Source: Haloferacaceae archaeon (GTDB lineage: Archaea > Halobacteriota > Halobacteria > Halobacteriales > Haloferacaceae). Taken from it: a stretch of 5,858 bases of DNA. Each line of letters begins with the position of its first letter. Position 1 is the first letter of the stretch. Below are positions 5,314 to 5,858 of this stretch, one piece after another. The DNA lies in NCBI GenBank assembly GCA_028274825.1, contig JAQCMZ010000427.1:1-5858 (forward strand), written 5' to 3'. Position numbers and translations under genes: made by a program. A model generated the notes under the pieces. The model had not been told where the DNA came from and did no database searches. It worked only from the letters and a program-made list of their open reading frames with translations.

Positions 5314-5858
5314 ATGGCTCACGACGAGGTTAGTCTTGAGGAGTTTATGGAACGATCCGAAACTACTGACTCGCCACCCCGTATTCTCTATCCGATATTC
5401 AGTACCCACGACAACTTTACGTTCGAGACAGCGATGGATATTGCCGAGGGCGTCGGGGGCGAGCTGCTCGTCCTCGATTTACTCACCGACAGCGTACATA
5501 GCGCAGATATGATGCCCGTCGGTCGAAAACTCCTACAGGCGCACCTGGACGAAGATCACACCACCAACGCAAATTTAATCATCGAAGAGACGGACAGCCC
5601 ACTCTCGACAGCGATTACCGTCGCGCAGCAATGGAATATCCAACTCGTCGTACTCGACGAACACACACCAGACCTGATAGGCGAAGGGCTTCGTGGGGAC
5701 GCAGCCGACCAGATGCAGAAACAGGCTTCGTGTGACGTGGTTTCAGTCACACACCCACGGAGTGTCTCCGAGATTTCATCGGTTTTCGTCCCGATGGCTG
5801 AGGGAGAACATTCTGGTCTCGCAGCCGTCGTCGGCGGGGCGCTAGCAACAGGCGCGAA
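5314..5858 (+). CDS. Universal stress family protein, probably tandem-domain, 3' end missing
   Basis: 181 codons are visible and the frame is still open at the window end. Residues about 22-148 look like one USP (alpha/beta, HUP-type) domain: the strand RILYPIFSTHDNF, a helix ETAMDIAEGVG, the strand ELLVLDLLTD, and later NIQLVVLDE and CDVVSVTHP. A second domain appears to begin at about 154 (ISSVFVPMAEGEHSG). In domain 1 the usual G-x2-G-x9-G-S motif is absent at its expected place after LVVLDE, so it probably does not bind ATP in the standard way. The ATG at 5314 is chosen because coding-like sequence begins there and a TATA candidate lies 28 bases upstream. The same frame is open back to an ATG at 5218, adding 32 residues of AT-rich, less protein-like sequence. 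It is transcribed divergently from the USP-permease pair. A transporter fusion beyond the window is possible. Confidence 0.75.
   Translation, partial: MAHDEVSLEEFMERSETTDSPPRILYPIFSTHDNFTFETAMDIAEGVGGELLVLDLLTDSVHSADMMPVGRKLLQAHLDEDHTTNANLIIEETDSPLSTAITVAQQWNIQLVVLDEHTPDLIGEGLRGDAADQMQKQASCDVVSVTHPRSVSEISSVFVPMAEGEHSGLAAVVGGALATGA

Noticed and set aside
5309..5512. Plus-strand frame starting with GTG at 5309
   Set aside because: It overlaps the USP-like frame starting at 5314, which gives a recognisable alpha/beta domain; this one gives an Arg/Ser-rich sequence with no motif.
1..5858. CRISPR array, tRNA, rRNA, insertion sequence or attachment site
   Set aside because: Reading both strands showed no regularly spaced repeats, no transposase or integrase-like protein, and no cloverleaf or rRNA-like segment.

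Overview
The window looks like chromosomal DNA of a halophilic archaeon (class Halobacteria). The proteins are acidic (many Asp/Glu, few Lys) and codon third positions are G/C-rich. The intergenic stretches are AT-rich, with TATA-like boxes at archaeal spacing and a T-tract of the archaeal terminator type. Genus or species cannot be assigned from the sequence alone.

Left half, plus strand: potassium uptake. The window opens inside a TrkA-type RCK regulatory protein (1-432, 5' end missing). A 29-codon reading frame follows (451-540); it shares an ATGA junction with the next gene, a complete TrkH-type K+ channel/transporter subunit (537-2087). TrkA and TrkH normally act together: the cytosolic RCK ring gates the membrane pore. 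A T6 tract about 34 bases past the trkH stop is a likely transcript end.

Middle, 2088-2401: a 314-base stretch with no conventional gene. It does hold an open minus-strand frame (2148-2381, 77 codons, no ATG start) that reads like real protein sequence and may be a gene remnant or a short GTG-started protein. It also contains an 11-base direct repeat and a hairpin just past the 3' end of the next gene.

Right half, minus strand: a two-gene unit with an 8-base overlap. A small universal stress protein (USP, 4665-5102) is transcribed first. It is followed by a 756-residue amino acid permease of the APC superfamily that carries two USP domains at its C-terminus (2402-4672). The USP gene has a GAGGT ribosome-binding motif and a TATA-like element sitting inside an imperfect dyad. 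Diverging from it on the plus strand is a third USP-family protein (start near 5314), cut by the window end just after a second USP-like repeat begins.

Taken together, the locus pairs ion and amino acid transport with several nucleotide-binding-type sensor domains (one RCK protein and at least five USP-type domains). Only one of the four USP domains whose motif region can be read keeps the full ATP-binding motif. No tRNA, rRNA, CRISPR array, insertion sequence or attachment site was seen. Nothing here can be claimed as a wholly new system; the most unusual items are the orphan frame at 2148-2381, the tiny coupled frame before trkH, and the pattern of intact and degraded USP motifs.
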